DNA from: JABCPE02 sp963516675
GTDB taxonomy: Bacteria > Bacteroidota > Bacteroidia > Flavobacteriales > Weeksellaceae
Length of the DNA stretch: 64,000 bases
Assembly (NCBI GenBank): GCA_963516675.1
Contig: CAUQBH010000002.1
Span: 124,001 to 188,000 of the forward strand
Reading direction: 5' to 3'
This document shows, in pieces, positions 1 through 8,706 of the stretch. A model generated the notes under the pieces. It was not told the origin of the DNA, did no database searches, and worked only from the letters and a program-made list of their open reading frames with translations. The first letter of the stretch is position 1. Each line of letters begins with the position of its first letter. The position numbers and the translations under genes were made by a program.

Positions 1-349
1 TCATGTCTTTGAAAAGAAGTAGGGAATATAAAAAACATCTATGTTTTGTTTCTTTTTTTCTAGCACTTAATAATGTTTTTATCATTAGATGAATTACTCC
101 CCAGCAAATCAGAAATACAATGGTTTGTAGTATAAAAATAGAAGAAAAAGATAAATCTACCATTGCTAAACCAAATAAAAGTATATTCACAGGTAAGGTA
201 AAAATAACCAAATCCAGCCAGAGAGGGTGTTCATGGCTGAAGCCAAATGTTTGGAATTTAGGGAAACTTACAAGCATTACCATAGTTCCTAGTAGTACAT
301 ATATTAGACTTATACCAAAAGATAGAAGTAATAATTTTTTGTTTTTCAT
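1..349 (-). CDS. Small multi-pass membrane protein, 3' end outside window
   Basis: The reading frame opens at an ATG (347-349) and stays open to the left edge, so at least 116 residues are encoded and the stop lies outside. The protein begins MKNKKLLLLS and is very hydrophobic, with about three likely membrane segments (near residues 5-25, 45-65 and 70-95) and a Lys/Arg-rich stretch after the last one. I do not recognise a family. It follows the 258-572 gene on the same strand and overlaps it by 92 bases in another frame, so the two are probably co-transcribed, with ysxC upstream. The overlap is unusually long and may mean that the upstream gene lost its original stop. It is clearly membrane located; its function is unknown. 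Confidence 0.5.
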   Translation of the reverse strand, partial: MKNKKLLLLSFGISLIYVLLGTMVMLVSFPKFQTFGFSHEHPLWLDLVIFTLPVNILLFGLAMVDLSFSSIFILQTIVFLICWGVIHLMIKTLLSARKKETKHRCFLYSLLLFKDM

Positions 350-572
350 CTAAATCTGAGGTGTTCATTAGTTTGGAGTAGAAATTAGAACAGCCATATT
401 TTTTTCTAATGTATTCTGCTAAATATATTCCTGCTAAAATCCCACATCCTTCCGTAATGATGCACCATAATAAAGACTTGGATAAGTTCCACACGAAGAA
501 ACTGATAATACTACTCGCTATTATTGGGCATAGAACAATCAACAACCAATAAAAAAAATCTATGAATTTCAT
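258..572 (-). CDS. Small hydrophobic membrane protein of unknown function
   Basis: This 104-residue frame starts at an ATG whose last bases overlap the TGA of ysxC (ATGA arrangement, 569-572), which strongly supports translation coupling. The first 50 residues hold two membrane segments, and then comes a charged region containing LAEYIRKKYG and NTSDLDEKQK. The final 30 residues or so are encoded in the stretch shared with the next gene and look unlike the rest (Cys, Trp and Asn rich, no clear structure). The natural protein may therefore have ended near residue 78, with the tail being read-through after a lost stop or a frameshift. No function can be assigned. Confidence 0.6.
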   Translation of the reverse strand: MKFIDFFYWLLIVLCPIIASSIISFFVWNLSKSLLWCIITEGCGILAGIYLAEYIRKKYGCSNFYSKLMNTSDLDEKQKIITSIFWYKSNICTTRNYGNACKFP

Positions 573-1177
573 TTAGCAAAAATGATTTTGTTGGTTTCTT
601 CTATGAAATCCAAAATCTGCTCTCCACCCAGTTTTTTCTCTGCTGAGGTGATAAAAATATTGGGTAATTCTTCCCAAGTTTCTAAAAGAATTTTCTTGTA
701 TTCCGCGACACTTTTTTCTGCAGCAGCTTGGGTTTTCATCTTGTCTGATTTGGTGAAGATGATGGAAAAAGAGATTTGGTTTTCTCCGCACCATTCTATG
801 AATTCCAAATCTATCTTCTGCGGCAGGTGGCGGATGTCCACCAAAACAAACAAATGAACGAGGTTTTCTCTGTTGAGAATATAGTTGGTAATCAGCTTTT
901 CAAAATCTTTTCTCTGCGATTTAGAAACTCTTGCGTAGCCGTAGCCAGGCAGGTCGGTAAGGTACCATTCTTCATTGACCAAAAAATGATTGATAAGCTG
1001 AGTTTTCCCTGGTGTCTGCGAGGTTTTCGCTAAGTCTTTTTGGTTCATCAGGGCATTGATCAGAGAGGATTTTCCTACATTACTTCGCCCGATGAAAGCG
1101 TATTCTGGAAGATTGGGCTCTGGGCAGTCCTGCCATTTTTGGCTGCTTTTTACGAAAGAAACAGATTTTATTTTCAT
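569..1177 (-). CDS. ysxC: Ribosome biogenesis GTP-binding protein YsxC/EngB
   Basis: A cytosolic TRAFAC-class GTPase needed for assembly of the large ribosomal subunit. At 202 residues it has the usual family length. The G1 P-loop GRSNVGKS lies at residues 30-37, the G3 motif DLPGYG follows in the middle, and the G4 motif is the TKSDK sequence. The ATG at 1175-1177 gives the normal short lead (MKIKSVSFVK) before the GTPase domain. The gene lies downstream of the alpha/beta hydrolase on the same strand, 50 bases away and separated by a hairpin, and its stop overlaps the start of the next small membrane gene. Identification is secure. Confidence 0.95.
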   Translation of the reverse strand: MKIKSVSFVKSSQKWQDCPEPNLPEYAFIGRSNVGKSSLINALMNQKDLAKTSQTPGKTQLINHFLVNEEWYLTDLPGYGYARVSKSQRKDFEKLITNYILNRENLVHLFVLVDIRHLPQKIDLEFIEWCGENQISFSIIFTKSDKMKTQAAAEKSVAEYKKILLETWEELPNIFITSAEKKLGGEQILDFIEETNKIIFAK

Positions 1178-1197
1178 TTCTAAATTTTGTATTTGAA

Positions 1198-1226
1198 AAA
1201 TGGAAGCTAGTAACTAACTTCCATTT
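1198..1226 (-). terminator. Hairpin between the hydrolase gene and ysxC
   Basis: A 9-bp perfect stem (1198-1206 paired with 1218-1226) with an 11-base loop lies directly after the hydrolase stop. On the minus strand it is followed by a short T-run. It could end or attenuate hydrolase transcription before ysxC. The T-run is modest, so readthrough is plausible. Confidence 0.5.
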
Positions 1227-1227
1227 G

Positions 1228-1989
1228 TTAAACTTTATCCTTTAACCAGTTGTGTAGAATTCCATTAAATTCTTCTGGTTTTTCCATCATTGCGGCGTGT
1301 CCACATTGGTCTATCCAAAACAGCTCAGAATTAGGTATCAGTCTGTTCATTTCTATGGCTACATCTGGTGGAGTCACATTGTCCTGTTTTCCCCAGATGA
1401 TGCAAGTAGGACATTTAATGTTAGGCAACTCATTCTGCATATTGTGTTTGATGGCGCTTCTTGCCAGCATCACTGTTTTTATGCCTTTCATTCGGTCATT
1501 TACGATGCTGAAAACTTCATCCACAAGCTCATCTGTAGCTACATCAGGGTTGTAGAAAACTTCTTGGGTTTTTCTTTTGATGTATTCTTTGTCGCTTTTT
1601 CTTGGGAAACTATCCCCGAAAGAACGCTCATAAAGTCCCGAACTTCCCGTAAGAACAAGAGAATGAACATATTCTGGACGAGCCAAAGTAAGTATAAGTC
1701 CTATGTGTCCTCCCATGGAGTTTCCCACCACAGTGACAGGTTTTCCTATCTCTTGTTTGATGAATTTTCCTACAAATTTTGAAATCGCTGTGAGGTTGGT
1801 ATTTAGCACAGGTAAGTCATAGATAGGCAACTGTGGAACAAATACTTTGAAACCCTTTTCAGCGAAGAATTCAGCCATTTCCTCGAAATTGCTGAGTCCT
1901 CCCATAAGCCCATGCAGAAGAACCATAGGATGACCTTCTCCTTTCTCTATGAAGTGATACTTTTTATCTTTTTTTGTCTTAAAAATCAT
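1228..1989 (-). CDS. Alpha/beta hydrolase
   Basis: A 253-residue alpha/beta hydrolase. The oxyanion-hole motif HGLMGG is near residue 26. The nucleophile elbow GNSMGGH places Ser91 as nucleophile, Asp203 (GKQDNVTPP) as the acid and His231 (CGHAAMMEKPEEF) as the base, so the triad is complete. The substrate cannot be read from the sequence. A longer frame begins at a GTG (1999-2001). I prefer the ATG at 1987-1989 because a consensus -7 element at 2013-2020 would put the transcript start only a few bases from the GTG, and because MIFKTKKDKK is a natural family beginning. It is divergent from the dcw cluster. Confidence 0.85.
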   Translation of the reverse strand: MIFKTKKDKKYHFIEKGEGHPMVLLHGLMGGLSNFEEMAEFFAEKGFKVFVPQLPIYDLPVLNTNLTAISKFVGKFIKQEIGKPVTVVGNSMGGHIGLILTLARPEYVHSLVLTGSSGLYERSFGDSFPRKSDKEYIKRKTQEVFYNPDVATDELVDEVFSIVNDRMKGIKTVMLARSAIKHNMQNELPNIKCPTCIIWGKQDNVTPPDVAIEMNRLIPNSELFWIDQCGHAAMMEKPEEFNGILHNWLKDKV

Positions 1990-2012
1990 ACCAATACTCA
2001 CAAAAGTAATCG

Positions 2013-2040
2013 CAAAGATATTAAATAAAAATGTAAAAAA
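2013..2040 (-). promoter_or_regulatory. Bacteroidota-type promoter for the alpha/beta hydrolase
   Basis: On the minus strand, 2020-2013 reads TATCTTTG, an exact match to the -7 consensus TAnnTTTG. A T-rich TTTT lies about 16-17 bases upstream in place of the TTTG -33 box. The start of transcription would fall about 17 bases before the chosen ATG. Confidence 0.6.
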
Positions 2041-2128
2041 TAGGTTTTATCTCAAAAAAAATGAATATTTACTACTGAAATCATTTTATCATAAGATATA
2101 ACTTATCCACATGAAAGATAAAATTAGA

Positions 2129-2157
2129 TTTGGTTTAAAAAAATATATATAATTTTG
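2129..2157 (+). promoter_or_regulatory. Promoter of the dcw cluster
   Basis: TTTG at 2129-2132 and TAATTTTG at 2150-2157, with a 17-base spacer, match the Bacteroidota vegetative promoter (TTTG...TAnnTTTG). Transcription would start near 2164, about 25 bases before rsmH. It is the only clear promoter found upstream of the cluster that runs to ftsZ. Confidence 0.75.
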
Positions 2158-2188
2158 TAAACTTATAGTATATCAAAGTAAGTTAGAA

Positions 2189-3082
2189 ATGTATCATAAA
2201 CCTGTTTTACTCGCAGAAAGTGTAGATGCCTTGGTAAATAATCCTGATGGTGTGTATGTAGATGTTACCTTCGGTGGAGGAGGACATTCTCGTGAGATTT
2301 TGTCCAGACTTTCCGAAAAGGGCAGGTTATTTAGTTTTGACCAAGATTCAGATGCGTTAAATAATGCGATAGAAGACTCTAGATTTACTTTGATTAACCA
2401 AAATTTCAGGTTTTTAGAAAACTCATTGCTGATGTATGGCGTGGCTCAGGTGGATGGAGTTTTGGGGGATTTGGGAGTTTCTTCTCATCAGTTTGATAAA
2501 GCGGAAAGAGGGTTTTCCATCAGGAGTGATGCGCCTCTGGATATGCGAATGAACAAAATGCAGGACATAGACGCTTATAAGGTGGTGAATGAATATGATG
2601 AGGAAGCTTTGGCGGATATTTTCTACTACTATGGAGAGCTGAGGGAAGCGAGGAAACTAGCGAGGGAAATTGTCAATAAAAGGAAATCTGCAGATATAAA
2701 GACAACGGAAGATTTGAAAAAAGTATTTTCGTATGTTCCTGCACATAAGAGCAATAAGTTTTTTGCGCAGGTTTTCCAAGCGATAAGAATAGAAGTCAAT
2801 CAAGAGCTGGACGCTCTGAAAGAAATGCTGGTGCAGTCCTCTAATGTATTGAAAAAAGATGGGCGATTGGTGATTATTTCATACCATTCTTTAGAAGATA
2901 GATTGGTTAAGAAATTTTTGAAAAACGGAATGTTCGAAGGGGAGCCAGAGAGAGATGTTTATGGAAATTATCAAAAAGTTTTTGAGCTTCCATATAGAAA
3001 AGCGATAGTTCCTACGGAAGAAGAAATAGAAGATAACTCACGAGCAAGGAGTGCAAAAATGCGTGTTGGGATAAAACTTTAA
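2189..3082 (+). CDS. rsmH: 16S rRNA (cytosine-1402 N4)-methyltransferase RsmH (MraW)
   Basis: Methylates N4 of C1402 in the decoding centre of 16S rRNA using S-adenosylmethionine. It has 297 residues, usual for the family, and begins MYHKPVLLAESV, the typical start. The SAM-binding glycine motif GGGGHS is at residues 29-34, and the GDLGVSSHQFD motif and the SYHSLEDR signature near the C-terminus are present. This is the conventional first gene of a dcw cluster. It stands 32 bases downstream of a good -7 element and 8 bases upstream of the FtsL-like gene. Confidence 0.97.
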   Translation: MYHKPVLLAESVDALVNNPDGVYVDVTFGGGGHSREILSRLSEKGRLFSFDQDSDALNNAIEDSRFTLINQNFRFLENSLLMYGVAQVDGVLGDLGVSSHQFDKAERGFSIRSDAPLDMRMNKMQDIDAYKVVNEYDEEALADIFYYYGELREARKLAREIVNKRKSADIKTTEDLKKVFSYVPAHKSNKFFAQVFQAIRIEVNQELDALKEMLVQSSNVLKKDGRLVIISYHSLEDRLVKKFLKNGMFEGEPERDVYGNYQKVFELPYRKAIVPTEEEIEDNSRARSAKMRVGIKL

Positions 3083-3090
3083 GTAAAGAA

Positions 3091-3468
3091 ATGACAAAAA
3101 GAAAACATCATCCTCATCATCGTTCCTCAAAGAAATTCACTGTGATGGATCTTCTGAAAGGAAACTTTCTGAATAAGGAAGAGGTGAAGCAGCATTATAA
3201 ATATATTTTGTTTTGCTTCACACTTTTGATGATTATGATTTTTACCAATGATTTGGTGAATAGAAAAATAGGGGAAGTGAATGCTCTGAAAAGTCAGGTG
3301 GAAGAATACAAGTCTCAGAACGCCTATACACAGAGCAAATTGATAAAAATAAAACTGGAGTCAGAACTCAGCAAGGAGGTTTTGAGGGATTCTTTGCAGG
3401 CATTGGAATCTCACCCTTTGAAGATATTAGTAAAAATGGATAGTTTGGACTATGGCAGAATCAAATGA
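3091..3468 (+). CDS. ftsL: FtsL-like cell division protein
   Basis: A 125-residue bitopic membrane protein in the position of ftsL, between rsmH and ftsI. The N-terminus is basic and His-rich (residues 1-15). One membrane segment lies near residues 43-58, and the periplasmic part is predicted to form a coiled coil (about residues 65-110, rich in Lys/Glu/Ser with spaced Leu). This is the FtsL architecture; sequence identity in this family is always low, so the call rests on topology and position. By family knowledge it would bind FtsB/FtsQ and regulate FtsW/FtsI. Its last 17 bases overlap the start of ftsI in another frame, which suggests coupled translation. Confidence 0.8.
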   Translation: MTKRKHHPHHRSSKKFTVMDLLKGNFLNKEEVKQHYKYILFCFTLLMIMIFTNDLVNRKIGEVNALKSQVEEYKSQNAYTQSKLIKIKLESELSKEVLRDSLQALESHPLKILVKMDSLDYGRIK

Positions 3469-5449
3469 TAAAAAACGAGCGAAAACACTTCAGTGGGGCT
3501 ACCTTTTTGTAATAGTAGCAGCGATTCTGTTTATAATTTTTGGGGTTAGAATTGTCTATTTGCAAAATAATTCGAATGTGGATGACATACAGAGAACCAT
3601 TCAGGCGAATTATAGAGCAGATACCATTAAAGCAGCGAGAGGAAATCTATATGCTGCCGATGGCTCTATTCTAGCAACCACAGTTATAAAATATAATGTT
3701 TTTGTTGATTTTAAAATTATAAAAGATTCTGTTTTTGATAAGAAGGTGGGAATTTTGTCAGATTCTCTACATAAGATGTTTGGGAAAACCAAACAAGAGT
3801 TTAGAAGTTCTTTGAAACAACAAAAAAGAAGACAAAACCAATACTATACATTAGCGTTAAATGTTGATTTTGAGCAAGTTAATAGGCTTAAAAGATTTCC
3901 TATATTCGGAAAATACAATGCGAAAACAAAGACTTATAAAAAAGAAAGATGCCTGATAATAGAACCAAAATACAAAAGGATTTTGGCGACTAACCAAATC
4001 GGAGCGGGAACCATCGGGATTGATGATGAACGAGGAAAATCAGGATTTGAAGGGGCTTTCAGTCAGTATCTTTCGGGGAAAGATGGTAGAAGGTGGGTGC
4101 AGAGGGTAAATTCTAAACAGTGGAAGCCTATTGATTTCTGGGAAATAAGAGAGCCAATCGATGGGCAGGATGTTTATACTACACTAGATTTGAGGATACA
4201 GGATATTGCCCATTCTGCTTTGGAAAAACAGCTTTATGCATTTAGCGCTCATCATGGAAGTGTTTTGGTCATGGAGACTGCGACTGGGAAAATCCGAGCG
4301 ATGGTGAATCTTCGTAAAAATGAGCAAGGTAGGTATGTAGATGCATATAATTATGCCCTAAGGGATGCTACAGAACCAGGGTCTACTTTTAAGGTGGTTT
4401 CTCTTTTGGCGGCGATGGATGACGGCTTTATAGACAAAAATACAACTGTAAATACAGGCGGCGGTATTTGGGAGTATAATGGGCAGCGGATAACTGACAG
4501 CCACATGGGAGGAACTTATGACATTAGTCAAATATTAGCATTGTCAAGTAATGTAGGTTCAGCTAAACTTATAGTGAAATCATATTCGTCTAATCCACAG
4601 ATATTTATCAATCATCTTAGAAGGTGGAAAATGTTTGATAAACTGGATATAGAACTCCCAGGTGCAGCTAAACCTATGATTGTAACGCCAGAGAGCAAAA
4701 GGTGGAATAAGGCGACACTTGCATCAATGTCTTATGGATATGCTTCGGCATTCAGCCTGTTGCAACTTGCTACTTTTTATAATGGAATAGCCAATGATGG
4801 CAAAATGGTGAAACCGCTTTTCATTGATAAAATCATGAAAGATGGCAAGGTGACACATACTGCGACTCCGCAGGTCATGGTAGAAAGAATGGCATCTCCT
4901 AAGGCTATCCAGATGATGACAGAAGCCCTCACCAAAGCCGTAGAAAAAGGAACAGCCAAGAGTATCTTTACGCCGAATCTGAAGATGGCAGGGAAAACAG
5001 GGACTACTCGTTTTGAATATTGGAAGGGAGGCGGAAAATATCAAGCTTCATTCGCAGGGTTTTATCCAGCAGATGATCCTAAATATACTTGCATCGTGAT
5101 GATTAACCAGCCACAAGGGAATTATTATGGAGGAGTAGTGGCAGCGCCTGTGTTTAAGGAGATTGCAGGGAAAACATTCCTAAAAACGCCACTGAATATA
5201 GGCGAAGAAATGTTGGATGATAAAAAAGTAAATCTAAAAAAACTAATCGTACCAAATCCTAAAATAAACATAGTAGGCAGAAAAATGCCAAGTCTGAAAG
5301 GATTAGCAGGGAAAAATGTGATTCCACAGTTGGAAAATCAGGGGTATCGTGTTAGTTATAAAGGAGTTGGAAGGATATTAGAACAGTTTCCAGAAGCAGG
5401 AACGGTGATGAAGAAAGACCAGAAAATTTATCTAAGAATGCAGAATTAA
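3452..5449 (+). CDS. ftsI: Septal peptidoglycan transpeptidase FtsI (PBP3, class B) with PASTA domain
   Basis: Cross-links septal peptidoglycan outside the inner membrane. One membrane anchor lies at residues 15-37, then the PBP dimerisation domain, then the transpeptidase domain. The active-site serine is Ser311 in STFK (311-314), the SxN motif is SSN 365-367 and the KTG motif is 515-517, so the enzyme looks catalytically intact. A single PASTA domain occupies about residues 608-665. The gene overlaps the FtsL-like gene by 17 bases, and its TAA directly abuts the ATG of the next gene. At 665 residues it fits the flavobacterial form, which carries the extra PASTA domain. Confidence 0.96.
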   Translation: MAESNDKKRAKTLQWGYLFVIVAAILFIIFGVRIVYLQNNSNVDDIQRTIQANYRADTIKAARGNLYAADGSILATTVIKYNVFVDFKIIKDSVFDKKVGILSDSLHKMFGKTKQEFRSSLKQQKRRQNQYYTLALNVDFEQVNRLKRFPIFGKYNAKTKTYKKERCLIIEPKYKRILATNQIGAGTIGIDDERGKSGFEGAFSQYLSGKDGRRWVQRVNSKQWKPIDFWEIREPIDGQDVYTTLDLRIQDIAHSALEKQLYAFSAHHGSVLVMETATGKIRAMVNLRKNEQGRYVDAYNYALRDATEPGSTFKVVSLLAAMDDGFIDKNTTVNTGGGIWEYNGQRITDSHMGGTYDISQILALSSNVGSAKLIVKSYSSNPQIFINHLRRWKMFDKLDIELPGAAKPMIVTPESKRWNKATLASMSYGYASAFSLLQLATFYNGIANDGKMVKPLFIDKIMKDGKVTHTATPQVMVERMASPKAIQMMTEALTKAVEKGTAKSIFTPNLKMAGKTGTTRFEYWKGGGKYQASFAGFYPADDPKYTCIVMINQPQGNYYGGVVAAPVFKEIAGKTFLKTPLNIGEEMLDDKKVNLKKLIVPNPKINIVGRKMPSLKGLAGKNVIPQLENQGYRVSYKGVGRILEQFPEAGTVMKKDQKIYLRMQN

Positions 5450-5995
5450 ATGAAATATGAAATAAAGGCGAATAAGAGAAGAAGTTTTTTGATGTTTTGC
5501 CTTTCTATGCTTTTTGTAGTGTTGGGAGTTCTTCCGTTTTTAGGGGTGGGGCTTAGAGAGTATAGGAAATATGTGCCTGTGTTTCATGATGTGATTTTTA
5601 TTGTAGTGATTATATTTTTTGGATTCACAGCATTGATTTATTTGAAGATGATACTAAACACCAAGCCAGTGATAAGTATTTCTGAAAAAGGAATTTGTGA
5701 CAATGTATTTTTTGGGATGATAGAATGGGAGGATGTGGCAGGTTTTAGAAAAGTAAGGGTTCAAAAGCAAGATTATATTTTGATATTATTAGAAAACCCA
5801 GAAAAATACATAGAAAAGTTTAATTTTTTTAAACAAAAATGGTTGAATTTTAATCTTAGACAATATGGAACGCCAGTGATGATACACACTGAAAATTTAA
5901 AAATAAACCAAGAAGAATTATTAAATATAGCCCGAAAAGAATGGGCAGAATATAAAAGAAATAAAAAGAATGATTTTAAGTCAAATATTGAGTAG
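5450..5995 (+). CDS. STM3941-like membrane protein inserted in the dcw cluster
   Basis: A 181-residue protein with two membrane segments (about residues 15-35 and 45-65) and a cytosolic C-terminal domain. The pattern ISISEKGICDN, then IEWEDV, then a conserved ENPEKYIEKF element, resembles what I know of the STM3941 family, whose function is unknown; membrane-bound PH-like proteins have a similar layout. It starts immediately at the ftsI stop and overlaps murE by 26 bases, so it is tightly built into the operon. It is not a standard dcw gene. The family call is from memory and moderately sure; the membrane topology is clear. Confidence 0.7.
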   Translation: MKYEIKANKRRSFLMFCLSMLFVVLGVLPFLGVGLREYRKYVPVFHDVIFIVVIIFFGFTALIYLKMILNTKPVISISEKGICDNVFFGMIEWEDVAGFRKVRVQKQDYILILLENPEKYIEKFNFFKQKWLNFNLRQYGTPVMIHTENLKINQEELLNIARKEWAEYKRNKKNDFKSNIE

Positions 5996-7430
5996 AGTAT
6001 CTATTTTGGAAAACCTCGGAAGTTTGGAAAAGGAGGTTTCTGAGATAGTTTTTGACAGCAGAAAAGTTGTGAAAAATGCTCTTTATGCAGCACAGAAAGG
6101 CAGCGTTTCGGATGGGCATCTGTATATAGATTCTGCGATAGAAAACGGAGCGAGTGTGATTGTTTGTGAAGATTTTCCTGAGAAAATAAATGAAGCCGTT
6201 ACTTATATCAAAGTAAAAAACGCCTCCAAAACTTTGGGAAAAATATCAAGTAATTTCTATGGAAATCCATCGGAAAAGCTTAATCTCATAGGGATTACAG
6301 GAACCAATGGTAAAACATCTACTGCGACTCTGCTGTTTGATGTTTTCCAGAATTTAGGGTTTTCTTCGGCGCTGATTTCTACGGTGGAATATAGAATAGG
6401 TGAAGAGATTATCCCATCTACCCACACCACGCCAGATGTCGTAAGGCTCAATCAGATGCTGGCAAAAGCAGTAGAAAAGGGTTGTGAATACGCTTTCATG
6501 GAGGTTAGTTCGCATGGAATTCATCAGGATAGAATAGAAGGGCTGAATTTTAAAATCGCTGGTTTTACGAACATCACGCACGACCATTTGGATTATCACA
6601 AAACCTTTTTGGAATATCTGAATGTGAAGAAAAGATTTTTTGATGAACTGCCAGAAACTGCCGTTGCCATCACCAATGTCGATGATAAAAACGGAAATGT
6701 AATACTCCAAAGCACCAAGGCAAAAAAGAAAACCTATGCCTTGAAAACTATGGCGGATTATCAGGCGAAAATCTTGGAAGTTGATTTTGATGGGATGTTG
6801 CTGAATTTCAATGGGAAGGAGTTTTGGACAACTTTGACAGGGAAATTTAATGTTTATAATTTGCTTTTGGTTTTCGCCATTGCTTCGGAATTAGGATTTG
6901 AAGGAAATGAAATTTTACAGGCGATTTCTAAACTGCGAAGAGTGAACGGAAGATTTGAAACGATGAAATCCGACAGTGGTATTTTCTTCATTGTAGATTA
7001 TGCCCACACGCCCGATGCTTTGGAAAATGTCTTGGACAGTATCAATGAAATTCGGACAAAGAACGAAAGGTTGATTACCGTTTTCGGCTGTGGAGGAGAT
7101 AGAGATAAGGAAAAACGCCCTAAAATGGGAAATGTAGCTTCCGCGAAATCCACACTGGCGATTATCACTTCTGATAATCCGAGAACAGAAGAGCCTTTGG
7201 AGATAATTAAAGAGATAGAAGCAGGCGTAGAACCGCAGAATTTCAGTAAATATACTTCTATTCCAGACCGAAAAGAGGCGATAAAAATGGCGATAAAATT
7301 TGCTGAGCCAAAGGATATTGTCCTCGTTGCAGGAAAAGGACATGAAACTTACCAAGAAATCAATGGTGTGAGGCATCATTTTGATGATAAAGAAGTGATA
7401 AAAGAATTATTAACCCTTATGGGAAAGTAA
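5970..7430 (+). CDS. murE: UDP-N-acetylmuramoyl-tripeptide synthetase MurE, meso-diaminopimelate type
   Basis: Adds the third stem amino acid to UDP-MurNAc-L-Ala-D-Glu in the cytosol. It has 486 residues. The ATP-binding motif GTNGKT is at residues 111-116. Lys219 in the NVKKRF segment corresponds to the carbamylated lysine of Mur ligases. The DNPR motif at 402-405 is the known signature of enzymes that take meso-diaminopimelate rather than lysine, so this organism should have DAP-type peptidoglycan. The ATG overlaps the end of the preceding STM3941-like gene by 26 bases; the start MILSQILSRV leads directly into the expected N-terminal domain, so I keep it. Confidence 0.96.
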   Translation: MILSQILSRVSILENLGSLEKEVSEIVFDSRKVVKNALYAAQKGSVSDGHLYIDSAIENGASVIVCEDFPEKINEAVTYIKVKNASKTLGKISSNFYGNPSEKLNLIGITGTNGKTSTATLLFDVFQNLGFSSALISTVEYRIGEEIIPSTHTTPDVVRLNQMLAKAVEKGCEYAFMEVSSHGIHQDRIEGLNFKIAGFTNITHDHLDYHKTFLEYLNVKKRFFDELPETAVAITNVDDKNGNVILQSTKAKKKTYALKTMADYQAKILEVDFDGMLLNFNGKEFWTTLTGKFNVYNLLLVFAIASELGFEGNEILQAISKLRRVNGRFETMKSDSGIFFIVDYAHTPDALENVLDSINEIRTKNERLITVFGCGGDRDKEKRPKMGNVASAKSTLAIITSDNPRTEEPLEIIKEIEAGVEPQNFSKYTSIPDRKEAIKMAIKFAEPKDIVLVAGKGHETYQEINGVRHHFDDKEVIKELLTLMGK

Positions 7431-7452
7431 CCAATAAAAACAGACGAATAAA

Positions 7453-8694
7453 ATGCTATACTACTTATACGAATATTTAACGAGTCAAGGAATCCATATC
7501 CCAGGGTTGAATTTGTTGCGATATATTTCATTTCGTGCAGGGATGTCTGTGCTTTTGTCCTTGTGGATAGCCCTTGTTTACGGGAAGAAAATCATTAACT
7601 TCCTCCGAAGAAGACAGATGGGAGAACTCGTGAGAGACCTTGGATTAGAAGGACAGAAACAAAAAGAAGGAACGCCGACGATGGGCGGTCTGATTATCGT
7701 TATTTCTACACTGATTCCAGTTTTGCTGTTCACGAAACTGAATAATGTTTATATTGTTCTCCTTGTGGTTTCGGTGCTTTGGATGGGGGCGATAGGTTTC
7801 ATTGATGATTATCTCAAGAAAATCAAAAAGAACAAAGATGGTCTGAGTGGTAAATTCAAAGTGATTGGTCAGGTGGGCTTAGGTCTTATCGTAGGAGTAA
7901 CGATGTATTTCCATGAAGGAGTGGTTATTAAACGAGAAGTTCCAGACCTGCCACAGGCAACACAGCACAGCGTGGTAGAAAAATTCTCTTCTGAAGAGAA
8001 AGCGATAATTTCTACAGTTCCTTTTGTTAAAAATAATGAGTTTGATTACAGTAAGGTTCTTTTCTGGATGGATGAGCAGGATGCTCAGAAATGGTCTTGG
8101 ATAGTATTCATTCCTGTGGTTATTTTCATTGTGACAGCAGTTTCTAATGGAGCGAATATCACCGATGGGATAGATGGTCTCGCAGCAGGAACAAGTGCAG
8201 TGATATTGCTTACTTTGGCGTTTTTTGCGTATGTTTCAGGAAATATCATTTTTGCGGATTATCTCAATATAATGTTTATCCCAGACACGGGCGAAACGAC
8301 CATTTTCACGATTGCACTTGTAGGAGCAGTTATCGGATTTTTCTGGTATAATACCTATCCAGCGCAAGTGTTTATGGGAGATACAGGAAGTCTGATGCTG
8401 GGTGGAGTAATCGCGGTTTTGGCAATTATCCTTAGAAAAGAACTATTGATTCCTGTGCTTTGTGGAATCTTTTTGGTGGAAAATCTTTCGGTGGTTTTGC
8501 AGGTGTTGGTTTTCAAATACAGAAAGAAAAAATACGGGCTGGAATATGCGCAGAACAACCGATTGTTTAAAATGTCGCCTCTTCATCACCATTATCAGAA
8601 ATGTGGTTACCACGAGAGTAAAATCGTGAATAGAATGATTATCATAGGTGTAATTTTGGCGGTAATTTGTTTAATAACCTTGAAAATAAGATAA
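7453..8694 (+). CDS. mraY: Phospho-N-acetylmuramoyl-pentapeptide transferase MraY
   Basis: Transfers phospho-MurNAc-pentapeptide to undecaprenyl phosphate, making lipid I at the cytoplasmic face of the membrane. A polytopic protein of 413 residues. The catalytic aspartate pair is D118-D119 in FIDDY. The second signature, NGANITDGIDG, starts at residue 232, and the HHHYQK loop is near the C-terminus. It is about 50 residues longer than the enterobacterial enzyme because of an extra hydrophilic segment at about residues 157-212, between two membrane segments; I understand such an insertion to be common in Bacteroidota. It follows murE by 22 bases. Confidence 0.96.
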   Translation: MLYYLYEYLTSQGIHIPGLNLLRYISFRAGMSVLLSLWIALVYGKKIINFLRRRQMGELVRDLGLEGQKQKEGTPTMGGLIIVISTLIPVLLFTKLNNVYIVLLVVSVLWMGAIGFIDDYLKKIKKNKDGLSGKFKVIGQVGLGLIVGVTMYFHEGVVIKREVPDLPQATQHSVVEKFSSEEKAIISTVPFVKNNEFDYSKVLFWMDEQDAQKWSWIVFIPVVIFIVTAVSNGANITDGIDGLAAGTSAVILLTLAFFAYVSGNIIFADYLNIMFIPDTGETTIFTIALVGAVIGFFWYNTYPAQVFMGDTGSLMLGGVIAVLAIILRKELLIPVLCGIFLVENLSVVLQVLVFKYRKKKYGLEYAQNNRLFKMSPLHHHYQKCGYHESKIVNRMIIIGVILAVICLITLKIR

Positions 8695-8706
8695 AATTTA
8701 ATTAAA

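Noticed and set aside
7924..8088. Extra segment in MraY as a novel fusion or insertion
   Set aside because: A hydrophilic insertion at this place is, to my knowledge, common in Bacteroidota MraY, so it is not specific to this genome.
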